A stretch of DNA of 64,000 nucleotides from Akkermansia biwaensis (GTDB lineage: Bacteria > Verrucomicrobiota > Verrucomicrobiia > Verrucomicrobiales > Akkermansiaceae): positions 310,001 to 374,000 of the forward strand of contig NZ_AP025943.1 in the NCBI RefSeq assembly GCF_026072915.1. The letters are read 5' to 3'. Numbering within the stretch: the first letter of the stretch is position 1; the number at the start of each line of letters is the position of its first letter. A program made the translations under genes and the position numbers. Positions 36,139 to 45,161 of this stretch are shown here, in pieces. Under the pieces are notes generated by a model. It did no database searches, had not been told where the DNA came from, and saw only the letters and a list, made by a program, of their open reading frames with translations.

Positions 36139-37191
36139 ATGACCAAACAAATGATATTAGCTGCGGCCTTCGCCGCATGTTCGGCATTCGCCCAGGATGC
36201 GCCCCCGCCCGCACCGGATATGCCCGGAGCTCCGGACGGCCAGCCGGCCCCGGAAATGAGGCAGGGCCCGCGCCACAGGGGCGACGGCCCCCGCCGCCAG
36301 GGTCCCCGCTCCGACCAGAGGGAACTTCAGCTCAGACAAATCAACCCCGGCATGATGATCATCGGGGAAGAACTTGTCATGGCCAAGTATGACACCGACA
36401 AGGACGGGAAGCTCTCCGATGAGGAAATAGCCGTTCTGCAGGCCGATCTGCAAAAGGCCCAGGAAGCCAAGAAAGCCGCCATCCTGAAGAAATTTGACAA
36501 GGATGGCGACGGCAAGCTCTCCGCAGAGGAAAGAAAAGCCATGCGGGAGGAATGGGCCAAGGATAATCCGGAAGCCGCCAAGCGCATGGAGGAAATGAAG
36601 GCCCGTCAGGAAGCCCGTAAAGCGGAAATGCTGAAGAAGTTCGACAAGGACGGCGACGGCAAGCTTTCCGACGAGGAAAAGAAAGCCATGCGGGAGGAAT
36701 GGGCCAAGGAACACCCGGAAGCCGCCAAACGCATGGGAGACATGAAGGACCGCGGCCCCAGAGGCCCCAGAGGTCCTGAAGCCGGCGACCGCGGACGCGG
36801 TCCCCGCGGCCCGATGGCGGACGGCCCGCGCCGCCAGGGTGGCCCCCGCTCGGAAGCTCCCCGTCCCCCCAGGGGTCCGGAAGGACGCCAGGGAGGTGAA
36901 GGACGCCGCGGCGACGGTGACCGCGGACCCCGCGGCAACCGCCCGGACGGTCCCCGTCCCCAGCTTGATCCCAACCGCGCCCCCATCATGATGGCCGGCT
37001 GGATGCTGATCGAAGAAAAGTACGATGCCGACAAGGACGGCAAGCTGAATGAAGCTGAAATGACGCAGCTCAAGGCTGACGCCGACAAGGCTCTGGAAGC
37101 ACGCCGCGCCGCACGCAGGGAAGCCAGAAAGGCAGCCCGCGGCAATAACGCGCCTCCGCCCGCACCGGCCCCGGCTGAAGAAGGCGAATAA
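36139..37191 (+). CDS. Secreted EF-hand protein with collagen-like linker
   Basis: 350 aa. Signal peptide MTKQMILAAAFAACSAFAQ (hydrophobic core about 5-18). Four EF-hand calcium loops: DTDKDGKLSDEE (about 95-106), DKDGDGKLSAEE (about 125-136), DKDGDGKLSDEE (about 175-186) and DADKDGKLNEAE (about 298-309). The second and third lie in almost identical repeats of about 44-50 residues that both include AMREEWAK and PEAAKRM. A basic, Gly/Pro/Arg-rich linker (about 210-275, GPRGP triplets) separates the third and fourth. Likely a periplasmic or surface calcium-binding protein; target unknown. Followed by a strong terminator, so it is a single-gene unit. Confidence 0.88.
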   Translation: MTKQMILAAAFAACSAFAQDAPPPAPDMPGAPDGQPAPEMRQGPRHRGDGPRRQGPRSDQRELQLRQINPGMMIIGEELVMAKYDTDKDGKLSDEEIAVLQADLQKAQEAKKAAILKKFDKDGDGKLSAEERKAMREEWAKDNPEAAKRMEEMKARQEARKAEMLKKFDKDGDGKLSDEEKKAMREEWAKEHPEAAKRMGDMKDRGPRGPRGPEAGDRGRGPRGPMADGPRRQGGPRSEAPRPPRGPEGRQGGEGRRGDGDRGPRGNRPDGPRPQLDPNRAPIMMAGWMLIEEKYDADKDGKLNEAEMTQLKADADKALEARRAARREARKAARGNNAPPPAPAPAEEGE

Positions 37192-37230
37192 ATCTACCCG
37201 CACAGCAAAAGAGAGAAAACAGAGATACGG

Positions 37231-37264
37231 CCCCGTCTGCCTCACGGCAGGCGGGGTTTCTTTT
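37231..37264 (+). terminator. Rho-independent terminator after the EF-hand gene
   Basis: CCCCGTCTGCC (37231-37241) pairs with GGCAGGCGGGG (37246-37256), one G-T wobble, 4-nt loop, followed by TTTCTTTT. Confidence 0.93.
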
Positions 37265-37427
37265 AGCCGAAAAAACACGGGGAAACGCCCTGCCGCGTGA
37301 CGTTGAAAAGGAGGGATGCCAGAGCCAGGGAAACTGTCGGAAGAATCCTCCGCCCATTTCCTTCCAGGCTGTCAATCTCTCCCCTGCTGTAGTATGGAAA
37401 GCCGGGTCTTCCCTTCCGGGACACTAA

Positions 37428-37460
37428 AAAGCCGGGGAAGGCACGGCCTTTCCCCGGCTT
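37428..37460 (-). terminator. Rho-independent terminator after secDF
   Basis: On the minus strand a 14-15 bp stem (37446-37460 with 37429-37442, one bulged base, 3-nt loop) is followed by TTTTT, 26 nt after the secDF stop. Confidence 0.9.
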
Positions 37461-37485
37461 AAATTCAACCGATCAGAATACCGAA

Positions 37486-39918
37486 TCAGGCTCCGGCCTT
37501 CATGGCCTGCTTGACTTCCGCATGCAGCCCATGCTTTTTGGAGAAGAGGAGCGCCGCCGGAGAAGCGATGAAGATGGAGGAATACGTACCGATCAGGATA
37601 CCGGCGGAAATCGTCCAGGCAAAATCTTCCATGGAAGGGCCGCCAAAGAAGTACAGACAAACCAGTACGGCGAGCGTGGAAAGAGAGGTCAGCAAGGTAC
37701 GGGAGAGCGTCTGGTTGATGGCCTCGTTCATGATTTGCTCCGCACTGTCGTTCGGGTCCGCATAGCGTATGTATTCGCGGATGCGGTCGAACACGATGAT
37801 CTTGTCGTTGATGGAATAGCCCGCCACCGTCAGCAGGGCGCCGATGTGGATCACGTTCAATTCCGTGCCGCTGATGATCACCAGGCCCAGCACCAGCAGG
37901 ACGTCGTGCGTCAGGGCGATCACGGCCCCGATGGCGAAGGTCCATTCAAACCGCACCGTCAGGTAGATCATGATGCCCAGAATACCGAAGAACAGAGCCC
38001 ACGCGGATGTGATCAACGTGTCGTACCCCATGGACTGGCCGATGGTTTCCTCACTGAACGGCGCGTTGTCCAGCACCGGGAAGGATTTCTTCAGGGCGGA
38101 GGTGATTTCCGTCTTGTCCTGGGCGTTGTCGGAAAAGTTGACCAGGATGTTCACTTTGCTGCTGTCCGTGGATTCCGCCACTTCCTGCACGGTAGCCTTC
38201 TGGGTCAGGGCCAGCTTGTTGACCACATCTTCCGCCTCCTTGACGGAAACGTCCCCCTTGTTGACCAGGTAGGAGATGGAAGAACCGCCGGTGAAGTCCA
38301 TGCCCAGGCAGTCCTTGCCCTTCATGGCGCCCACCACGATGCAGATGACCAGCAGAATGGCGGAAATGGAGCAGGACCAGCCGCGCTGGCCCATGAAGTT
38401 GATGTTGCTCTTGCGCTTGAAGAGGTTCAGGAACTTGACATCTTTCATGATGCCGATCGTATCCGCCCAGTAGAACAGGACGCGAGTGACGAGAATGGCC
38501 CCGATCATGGAAGTGATGACGCCCACCGTCAGGGTAACGGCAAACCCCTTGATGGTGCCCGTGGCCATCCAGTACAGGATGACGGCTGTAATCAGGGAGG
38601 TAATGTTGGAGTCGAAAATGGCGGAAAAGGCCTTGTCAAAGGAGTTGCGGATAGCCACGCGGAAGGGGCGGCCCGCTTCCTTTTCTTCCCGGAGGCGTTC
38701 GTAAATAAGCACGTTGGCGTCCACCGCTACGCCCAGGGTGAGCACGATACCCGCAATGCCCGGGAGCGTCAGTTCAAAGCCGAAGATGGACATGGCGCCC
38801 AACAGAAGCAGGGCGTTGATCGTCAGACCCACAATGGCCACCAGACCGGCAAAGCGGTAGTAGATGATCATCATGATGAAGCACAGGATCAGGCCCGTGA
38901 TGCCGGCGTATTCCCCCTGAAGCAGGGCTGTATGGCCCAGGGACGCGGAGATTTCACTGGCGGATTCAAAGTTGAGCTTGTTGGTCAGCGGGTTGGAAAG
39001 GACCTTCGTCAGGGCTTCCGCCTCGCCGGGGCCGTCCAGACCGTTAATCACGAAGCTTTTGGAAAGAACAGAAACCACGGTGGGGGCGCTCTTGACCACG
39101 TCATCCAGAACGACGGCCATGCGGTCACGGTTGAGCTCCATGCGGGAAGTCAGGTTGTACATCTTGTCCGCGCCGTCGTTGCTCAGGGTGACCGCCACTT
39201 CCGTGGGTCGGGAGAGGTCCACGCCCGCATGGACAATGTCCCTGCCCGTCAGGGATTCACGTTTCTCCAGGAAAAGCTTTTCCGTAACATCCTCTCCCTT
39301 CCCGTTCTTGAACGTGTATTCATACAGCCTGTAGCCGGGAACGCGCACGCGGCCTTCCGCCACCAGTTCATGGTTGCGGGGGTGGACGGGCAGAATCTGG
39401 AGCTTGGCCACCTTGGTCAGGATGGACTTGGTTTCCTCGCGCTTGGCGGGATCCGCGGCGGGAATTTGAACTTCAATCAGGTTCAGGTCATCCTTCTTCT
39501 TGGGGCGGATGATGACGTCGTTGGCTCCGGTGCTGTTCAGGCGGTCCGTCAGAATGACGCACGCCTGTTCCATAGCCTCGTTGGTCAGTGGAATCGGCTT
39601 GCCGTCGTCCCCGATGTTCGGTTCCACGCTCAGCGTGAAGGAGACGCCCCCGGCAATGTCAATACCGTATTTCAGTCCCTGCTGGAAAAGGGAAAAGAGA
39701 GAAAAGGACGCGATGCCGATGATGAAGAAGGTCCCGGCATTGCGCTTGACCTTGTCCTGGTCGGAACCCAGGTACCAGAAAAACACGCCCAGCAGAACCA
39801 GACCGCCTACGAAAATGAACAGAGGGTTGTTGAAGAGATCGTAAATAAACGCGAGAGGCGGGGACATGCCGCCGGCCGCGGGGAGAGTATCGGCAGATGC
39901 CAGGAGATTCATAGACAT
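37486..39918 (-). CDS. secDF: Fused protein translocase subunit SecDF
   Basis: About 810 aa, a fusion of SecD and SecF in one chain with twelve expected transmembrane segments. The SecD half carries a periplasmic P1 region (about 100-320), GEYAGITGLILCF and the helical LGVAVDANVLIYERLREE motif; the SecF half carries the GMDFTGGSSI start (about 555), AVIALTHDVLLVLG and INDKIIVFDRIRE. SecDF pulls exported proteins through SecYEG using the proton gradient. In-frame ATG codons at 39951, 39918 and 39912 compete; the segment upstream of 39918 is not conserved in style. Single-gene unit with its own terminator, and the CE4 gene's terminator lies just upstream. Confidence 0.96.
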   Translation of the reverse strand: MSMNLLASADTLPAAGGMSPPLAFIYDLFNNPLFIFVGGLVLLGVFFWYLGSDQDKVKRNAGTFFIIGIASFSLFSLFQQGLKYGIDIAGGVSFTLSVEPNIGDDGKPIPLTNEAMEQACVILTDRLNSTGANDVIIRPKKKDDLNLIEVQIPAADPAKREETKSILTKVAKLQILPVHPRNHELVAEGRVRVPGYRLYEYTFKNGKGEDVTEKLFLEKRESLTGRDIVHAGVDLSRPTEVAVTLSNDGADKMYNLTSRMELNRDRMAVVLDDVVKSAPTVVSVLSKSFVINGLDGPGEAEALTKVLSNPLTNKLNFESASEISASLGHTALLQGEYAGITGLILCFIMMIIYYRFAGLVAIVGLTINALLLLGAMSIFGFELTLPGIAGIVLTLGVAVDANVLIYERLREEKEAGRPFRVAIRNSFDKAFSAIFDSNITSLITAVILYWMATGTIKGFAVTLTVGVITSMIGAILVTRVLFYWADTIGIMKDVKFLNLFKRKSNINFMGQRGWSCSISAILLVICIVVGAMKGKDCLGMDFTGGSSISYLVNKGDVSVKEAEDVVNKLALTQKATVQEVAESTDSSKVNILVNFSDNAQDKTEITSALKKSFPVLDNAPFSEETIGQSMGYDTLITSAWALFFGILGIMIYLTVRFEWTFAIGAVIALTHDVLLVLGLVIISGTELNVIHIGALLTVAGYSINDKIIVFDRIREYIRYADPNDSAEQIMNEAINQTLSRTLLTSLSTLAVLVCLYFFGGPSMEDFAWTISAGILIGTYSSIFIASPAALLFSKKHGLHAEVKQAMKAGA

Positions 39919-40054
39919 TTCAATCCGGATTGGGTGTGAGTAATACGGCAAGGGATTTTGGAGAATTTCGCCGGCAGGTCAAGTCTTCTGTGCGTGTACC
40001 GCCGGATGATCCGGTTCCGCCCGCCAAATGCCGGAAAGCGCGGCGCCGCCGCAA

Positions 40055-40087
40055 TAAAAAACCCGGTCTCCCTCAGGGGACCGGGTT
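40055..40087 (-). terminator. Rho-independent terminator after the polysaccharide deacetylase gene
   Basis: On the minus strand AACCCGGTC (40079-40087) and GACCGGGTT (40060-40068) pair over 9 bp, followed by six T residues. It lies 25 nt past the stop. Confidence 0.9.
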
Positions 40088-40111
40088 GAAAAGGGAAGCG
40101 GCAGGCAAGCC

Positions 40112-41095
40112 TTACATGCCGGCCATCGTCTCCACCGGAACGGAAGCCGGAGCGGCAGGAACGGGATTGGGAACGGTCTCCATCCCCGGTGCGACAGGAG
40201 AAACGGGAGCGGCAGGAGACAGAGGCTGCACCGGGGAAGCCTGGCGGGAAGCGGCGCGGCCGCGGCGCAGCAGTTCGGAAACGGTCACAAGCTCATACCC
40301 GCGGTTTTTCAGCCCCTTCACGATGGCGTCCACAGCCGCTACGGTGGAAGCGTGAATGTCATGCACGAGGATAATGGAGCCGGGTTTGGCCCCGTTCACG
40401 GCACGGGCGGCCACCACGGCGGAGCCGGGCTTGCGCCAGTCGTTCGTATCCACGTCCCACATGATGGTGGTAAACCCGAAGCGCTGCCGCGCCCAGGAGG
40501 CCACCCCCGCATTCGTATAACCGCCGGGGGGGCGCATGACCACGGGGATCACGCCACAGGCGTTGCGGATGGCTTCATTGGTCCGCTGAAGCTGGTCTTC
40601 CGCCTTCTCACGGGATACCTTGCTCAGATAAGCATGGTTCCAGGTGTGGTTCCCCACTTCATGGCCTTCATTGACCATGCGGCGCACCACCTGGGGATGG
40701 GCCGTCACATTGCAGCCCTGCATGAAGAAAGTACCTTTTACGTTATTGTTGCGCAGAATATCCAGCACCTTGGGGGTCAGCGTTCCGTGGGGACCGTCGT
40801 CAAAAGTGAGGGCAACCACCTTGTCCGGTACGGCCACGCGGTTCACTGTGGCGCCCGGAATGCGCGGAGCCAGGGGAACATCGTTGTAGGACGGGCTCAC
40901 GGACGGCACGGGAACGGACTTTTCCGGCAGTTTCACCACAGGGCGGTCCGGCTTTTTTCCCGGAGCGGTGACGGGGGCCAGCGCCGTTCCGGCGGAAGCG
41001 GAATTTCCGGTCATCAGGCCATCCTGGTCCTGACGGGAGGAACAGGCGGAAAGACCGATAATCACGGCGCATGTAAGGAATAAACGTTTCTTCAT
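40112..41095 (-). CDS. Polysaccharide deacetylase (CE4) lipoprotein
   Basis: 327 aa from the ATG at 41095, chosen because it starts a lipoprotein signal peptide MKKRLFLTCAVIIGLSAC with lipobox Cys18. A Ser/Pro-rich linker is followed by the NodB homology domain: ALTFDDGPHG (Asp99-Asp100), GNHTWNH (His150, His154), RPPGGYT, DTNDWRKPG and IILVHDIHAST. All metal and catalytic residues of carbohydrate esterase 4 are present. It would deacetylate peptidoglycan or another GlcNAc polymer in the periplasm. The tail is Pro/Val/Ala-rich. A LolA-like gene lies 118 nt upstream on the same strand; no link is known. Confidence 0.92.
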   Translation of the reverse strand: MKKRLFLTCAVIIGLSACSSRQDQDGLMTGNSASAGTALAPVTAPGKKPDRPVVKLPEKSVPVPSVSPSYNDVPLAPRIPGATVNRVAVPDKVVALTFDDGPHGTLTPKVLDILRNNNVKGTFFMQGCNVTAHPQVVRRMVNEGHEVGNHTWNHAYLSKVSREKAEDQLQRTNEAIRNACGVIPVVMRPPGGYTNAGVASWARQRFGFTTIMWDVDTNDWRKPGSAVVAARAVNGAKPGSIILVHDIHASTVAAVDAIVKGLKNRGYELVTVSELLRRGRAASRQASPVQPLSPAAPVSPVAPGMETVPNPVPAAPASVPVETMAGM

Positions 41096-41212
41096 AACAG
41101 GTTTTTGCACGGTGTACGCTGATCGGGTCTTCTTGTCACGTCCTAAATCATCCATGAATGCGGCATGAACTCCAATAAAGAACGAATGGGAAAAGAGGGC
41201 GCAGACGGCCTG

Positions 41213-41941
41213 TCACGGATTCTCCATGTCAATGTAGCTGACGGAAACCGTCTTCCTGGGATTGGACGGATCGCGCACTTCCACCTTCATCCGTTTGAAG
41301 AACCAGGAACCGTCCTTGAGCTTCATCACGGAATCAATCATGAACCTTTTAGCCAGCTCTCCGCGGCCGTCGATGCCGTCCATCTGCCACATGGCCCCGT
41401 TTTCCTTGTCAATCCAGACGCGCACCCAGGCGTACTGCCCCACCTTGGGATTGGGATTCGGGATCTGGACAATCCAGCAATCCCTGCCCTTCACCGTACT
41501 GGCAGCGTCGTCCCTCACGACCTTGGCGGCAGGCCAGTACAGGTAGCGCATGGAAAGGTCTTCATACGTCACGTCCGTTCCCGCGATGGGCACGGAATAC
41601 TGGGCCACCGGCAGAACTGCCGCCCGGCCGTTCTTCCAGGAAAGGATTTCCTGGCCGCGGTCCCTGAATTTCAGGTCGAACCTGTTCGCGACTCCGCCCT
41701 GCTGGTACTGAAAGGCAATCAAATTGCCGCGCAGGCTCATGGAAAAAGGCACCTTCACGCTGCGCTTGCGGATCTGGCCCTTGACGTCCTTGTTTTCCTG
41801 GAGGGTGGCCGCCTGGCGGACCCTTTTCAAAAGTTGCCCGGCGTCCGGAGCCGCCCCCTGCCCCCACGCGGGCGCCAGGGAAAGCACCATGACGGCCATG
41901 CCCGTAAAAAAAGCTGAAAGTGAAGAGTATTTTCTCAACAT
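41213..41941 (-). CDS. LolA-like outer-membrane lipoprotein-sorting protein
   Basis: 242 aa from the ATG at 41941, which begins MLRKYSSLSAFFTGMAVMVLSLAPAWG, a normal signal peptide. The body matches the COG2834 style of LolA-like domains used to carry lipoproteins across the periplasm: GQIRKRSVKVPF, YLYWPAAKVVRDDAASTVKGRDCWIVQI, and a VRVWIDKENGAMWQMDG stretch in the second half. True LolA and such paralogues, often linked to sterol, hopanoid or lipid handling, cannot be distinguished here. Gene stands alone. Confidence 0.75.
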   Translation of the reverse strand: MLRKYSSLSAFFTGMAVMVLSLAPAWGQGAAPDAGQLLKRVRQAATLQENKDVKGQIRKRSVKVPFSMSLRGNLIAFQYQQGGVANRFDLKFRDRGQEILSWKNGRAAVLPVAQYSVPIAGTDVTYEDLSMRYLYWPAAKVVRDDAASTVKGRDCWIVQIPNPNPKVGQYAWVRVWIDKENGAMWQMDGIDGRGELAKRFMIDSVMKLKDGSWFFKRMKVEVRDPSNPRKTVSVSYIDMENP

Positions 41942-42081
41942 GAATTGCTCATACCATCCTGGAAACGCGGAAAAAAACCTTTTCTCAGTCACCGGAGGCC
42001 CTCCGTGACATTTTGCTCCGATTTTGCTCGACTAGGTTATACAAAAAGACAAGATGTGCCCAACGACATTTACCAACCACT

Positions 42082-42774
42082 ATGATGGAAACGCCCGCAT
42101 TCCTCAAACCCATCCAGTCCTACCCCGGAGAAATCGTCCAGTTTATTGAAAGAATACCGGGGGTGGATGTCACCGGAGACCGCCAGACCGTCCTGGAACG
42201 GCTGGAACCGTACCACAAAGCGGAGGTGGAAGCTCTCGGATGGAGGTGGAAGGACCTGCGCCGCGCCGAGCAGGTGCACGGCACCAGGGTAGCGCTGGTG
42301 GGAGACATCGGCTCCAACTATCCCGTGGAAGGCGTGGACGGCCTCCTGTGCTCCGGCGTTTCCGACTGCGTGCTCGCCATCTACGTGGCGGACTGCGCCG
42401 CCGTCTGGCTGTACGACAAGGAAAACTGCCACCGCGCCCTGATCCACTCCGGCAAGGCGGGAACCGCCGGCAACATCATCTCCAACACGATCAAGTCCAT
42501 GAAAAAATTCCTGGGCGTCGATCCCGCGAACCTGATCGCCGTCATTTCCCCCTGCATACGGCCTCCGCATTACGAGGAGGACATTCCCACGGCCATCAAG
42601 GCCCAGCTTCTCAATGAAGGAGTGCTGGAAGAACAGATCCATGACTCCGGGCTGGATACTGCCGCGGACACCAGGCGCTTCTACTCCTACCGCATGGAGA
42701 AGGGGCAGACGGGCCGCATGCTGGCGCTGTTCGGACCGGACCACGCCACGCGCCCCCACCAGATCATCATGTAA
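42082..42774 (+). CDS. PgeF/YfiH-family protein (DUF152, purine nucleoside phosphorylase / peptidoglycan editing)
   Basis: 230 aa from the tandem ATG at 42082. The DUF152 (Cu-oxidase_4) landmarks are recognisable but divergent: VHGTRV (about 60), the ADC motif in YVADCAAVWLYD with the zinc cysteine, and IHSGKAGTAGN in place of the HAGWRG zinc-histidine motif, so His is kept but the Trp-Arg pair is lost. A second His near the C-terminus (FGPDHATRP) may be the third ligand. Family members remove misincorporated L-Ser from peptidoglycan precursors or act as nucleoside phosphorylases. Neighbour of the orphan capsid gene on the same strand. Confidence 0.75.
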   Translation: MMETPAFLKPIQSYPGEIVQFIERIPGVDVTGDRQTVLERLEPYHKAEVEALGWRWKDLRRAEQVHGTRVALVGDIGSNYPVEGVDGLLCSGVSDCVLAIYVADCAAVWLYDKENCHRALIHSGKAGTAGNIISNTIKSMKKFLGVDPANLIAVISPCIRPPHYEEDIPTAIKAQLLNEGVLEEQIHDSGLDTAADTRRFYSYRMEKGQTGRMLALFGPDHATRPHQIIM

Positions 42775-43001
42775 ACGCAGGGAGCGGAAAACTCCCGCTT
42801 CCTTTTTCAGCGCATCACGGTTCCGCCGTGGTGCGCCGTTTTTTTGCATGGGCCATATCCGTTTTCGCAGGATGGGACCGGCCGCGCAATCCCCGCACGG
42901 GGACAAGGCCGCGCCCCTCCGCGGCAGGACCGCTCCGCTCATACCGGACACGCCAATCCATGATGCCGCTCCCGCACTCAAACATCATTTCATTTACGAA
43001 T

Positions 43002-43922
43002 ATGGCAGTAACAATCACAGACAATTATCAGGTCAAGTACACCAAAAAATGGGGCACCCTGCTTCAGCAGCACGCCTCCCGGCTGGACAAATACGTCAGC
43101 GTCATGCGCGACTTGAGCGGCAAGGTGGTCTTTCTGGACCAGTTCGGCGTTCTGGACTTCACGGAAAAGACGACCCGCGTAGGCCAGACCGTCCTGAACG
43201 AGGCTCCCACCACGCGCCGCTCCATGCGTCCGCGCACCTTTACCAAGGCCATCGGCTACGATGAATTCGACGCCACGCGCCTGGGCGACATGGACCTCCC
43301 GGTCAGCAAGACCATTGAGGGCCTCCAGGCCGCCGCGGGACGCCGCATGGACGACGTGATGATCTCCGGCTTCCTGGACACGAACTATGTGGGCGAGGAC
43401 GGCATGACCGCCGTTCCCTTCAAGGAAAGCCAGCAGATTCCCGTGGACCATGTGGACAGCGGCTCCAAGGCCAGCAGCAACCTCACCGTAGCCAAGCTGC
43501 GCGCCGCGCTCCAGCTCTTTGAGGAAAACGAGGCATGGAACCAGGACGCCCCGCAATTCGGCGACCAGCTGGTCATCGCGGTGACCAGCTCCCAAATCAT
43601 GAGCCTGTTGCGGGAAACGGAGGTCAGCAGTTATGACTTCAACAACGTCAAGGCGCTGGTGGAAGGCAAGATAGACTCCTTCATGGGATTCAAGTTCATC
43701 CGCACGCAGCGCCTGCCGAAGGCGGAGAACGGCACCCGCTCCTGTCTGGCCTGGGTCAAGAGCAAGGCCCAGTTCGGCATCTGGAACGACTTCAAGGTAA
43801 AGCTTTCCGTGCGCGACGACATGGAAGAGGCGCTCCAGATCCGCGCCAAATTCGCCTGCGGCGCCACGCGTCTCCAGGAAGAAGGCTTCGTCAAAATTCT
43901 TTGCGACGAAGGGGTAAACTGA
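43002..43922 (+). CDS. Orphan phage-type major capsid protein
   Basis: 306 aa from the ATG at 43002; an in-frame start further upstream (42828) would add an improbable Arg/Pro-rich leader. The sequence reads like HK97-fold major capsid proteins of the T7/N4-like phage capsid group: QVKYTKKWGTLLQQ at the N-terminus, TEKTTRVGQTVLNEAPTTRR, an F-rich loop with DEFDATRLGDMDLPV and the familiar VKALVEGKIDSFMGFKFI (about 225-242). No portal, terminase, protease, tail or integrase gene is next to it, G+C is that of the host, and it has its own strong terminator. It is therefore either a relic or a domesticated capsid that could form a protein shell. The family is strong by pattern; the role is unknown. 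Confidence 0.78.
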   Translation: MAVTITDNYQVKYTKKWGTLLQQHASRLDKYVSVMRDLSGKVVFLDQFGVLDFTEKTTRVGQTVLNEAPTTRRSMRPRTFTKAIGYDEFDATRLGDMDLPVSKTIEGLQAAAGRRMDDVMISGFLDTNYVGEDGMTAVPFKESQQIPVDHVDSGSKASSNLTVAKLRAALQLFEENEAWNQDAPQFGDQLVIAVTSSQIMSLLRETEVSSYDFNNVKALVEGKIDSFMGFKFIRTQRLPKAENGTRSCLAWVKSKAQFGIWNDFKVKLSVRDDMEEALQIRAKFACGATRLQEEGFVKILCDEGVN

Positions 43923-43962
43923 TCCACCCCCGCAAGCCGCCTCCGCGGCATTTGCGGACCAC

Positions 43963-44000
43963 GCCCCGGACCTTCCCGAAAGGTCCGGGGCATTTTTTTC
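43963..44000 (+). terminator. Rho-independent terminator after the orphan capsid gene
   Basis: GCCCCGGACCTT (43963-43974) and AAGGTCCGGGGC (43980-43991) pair over 12 bp with a 5-nt loop, followed by ATTTTTTT. Confidence 0.95.
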
Positions 44001-44051
44001 CCTGCAGGAAAGCGAATTTGACTTTTGCCGCACGCGGGATAGATTGCCCGG

Positions 44052-44975
44052 ATGAAATGGAAACTTCTTCCCCTGATCATCCTCATGACGGCCCTGACGG
44101 CTTTTGCCGCGGCAGGAGGGGAGCAGACGCGCGTGCTGATCGTGGACGGCTTCTCCAACCACGACTGGAAACGCACGACGGCCTGCCTGACCGAACTGCT
44201 GGCAAGGCACGGGGGCTATTCCGTGGACGTCAGCACTTTCCCCGCAGGCGCTCCTCAGGAAGAACGCGAAGCATGGAATCCGGAATTCAGGAATTACGAC
44301 GTAGTAATCCAAAACACGAACGGAGGAACACAGGGCCCCGAATGGGGGGCAACAGCCAAAAAATCTCTGGAGCAGTATCTGAAGGAAGGCGGAGGAATGC
44401 TGGCCTTCCACTCCGCCAACAACGCCTTTCCCCAATGGCCGGAATACAACCGCATGATCGGGCTGGGATGGCGGCCCCGGGATTACGGAACCTCCCTGAT
44501 CGTCACCGATGACGGCGCCGTACTCCGTCTGCCGCCGGGTGAAGGAGGCCCTACCTCCCACGGAGCGCGGATTGACGCGCTGGTAACGCGCCTGGGCAAC
44601 CACCCCATGCACGCGGGCCTGCCGCGCCAATGGAGGGCGGCGGACATAGAAGTGTACCGATACACGCGCGGCCCCGCCGAACAGGTGCAGGTGCTCTCCT
44701 ACGCGCGGGAACCCGCCACGGGGCTCAATTTCCCGATCGAATGGACGGTACGGTACGGCAAGGGAAGGGTGTACACCTCCACGCTGGGGCACGTCTGGCC
44801 CGGAGACCCCGCTCTTAAAGGCGTGCAGTGCGCCGGATTTCAGACCCTGCTTTTCCGCGCCCTGGACTGGCTGGCCGGAAAGCCGGTGGATGGGACTGTT
44901 CCGGCGGACTTCCCGTCCCCGGACAAGACATCCCTGAGAACATCTCCCGCCGTATCACCCGCCCCCGCTTCATGA
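44052..44975 (+). CDS. ThuA-like secreted protein
   Basis: 307 aa. Signal peptide (hydrophobic core about 5-20, cut near AAAGG). The ThuA domain (trehalose-utilisation, class I glutamine amidotransferase-like fold) is shown by RVLIVDGFSNHDWKRT, YDVVIQNTNGG, GGGMLAFHSANNAF (residues about 110-125) and HPMHAGLP. Members in Verrucomicrobiota and Planctomycetota are usually exported and act on sugars or glycosides, but no enzymatic function is certain. Pro/Ser-rich tail of about 35 residues. Single-gene unit separated from the capsid gene by a terminator. Confidence 0.87.
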   Translation: MKWKLLPLIILMTALTAFAAAGGEQTRVLIVDGFSNHDWKRTTACLTELLARHGGYSVDVSTFPAGAPQEEREAWNPEFRNYDVVIQNTNGGTQGPEWGATAKKSLEQYLKEGGGMLAFHSANNAFPQWPEYNRMIGLGWRPRDYGTSLIVTDDGAVLRLPPGEGGPTSHGARIDALVTRLGNHPMHAGLPRQWRAADIEVYRYTRGPAEQVQVLSYAREPATGLNFPIEWTVRYGKGRVYTSTLGHVWPGDPALKGVQCAGFQTLLFRALDWLAGKPVDGTVPADFPSPDKTSLRTSPAVSPAPAS

Positions 44976-45161
44976 ATCCGGACGCCAGCCGGAACGCCTC
45001 CGGACGGGCTCGTTCATTCCGGCCATAAGAACAACAATCCGCCGCACCGTCCGGAAGGGGTTTCCCCTCATTCCCGGCAACGCTTCCGGCAGGCCCTTCA
45101 AATGGATGAATGTCACTAATAGAAGATTGACCTTCCTTTCTTTGTTGGGATAGTAGGAAGC

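Noticed and set aside
37522-39939. Long plus-strand open frame of 805 codons opposite secDF
   Set aside because: It is the reverse-strand shadow of a G+C-rich gene; its translation is His/Gln/Asp/Gly-rich without any domain, and secDF on the other strand is certain.
42828-43001. N-terminal extension of the orphan capsid gene
   Set aside because: The Arg/Pro-rich extension is unlike capsid proteins and the ATG at 43002 begins the family-like sequence.
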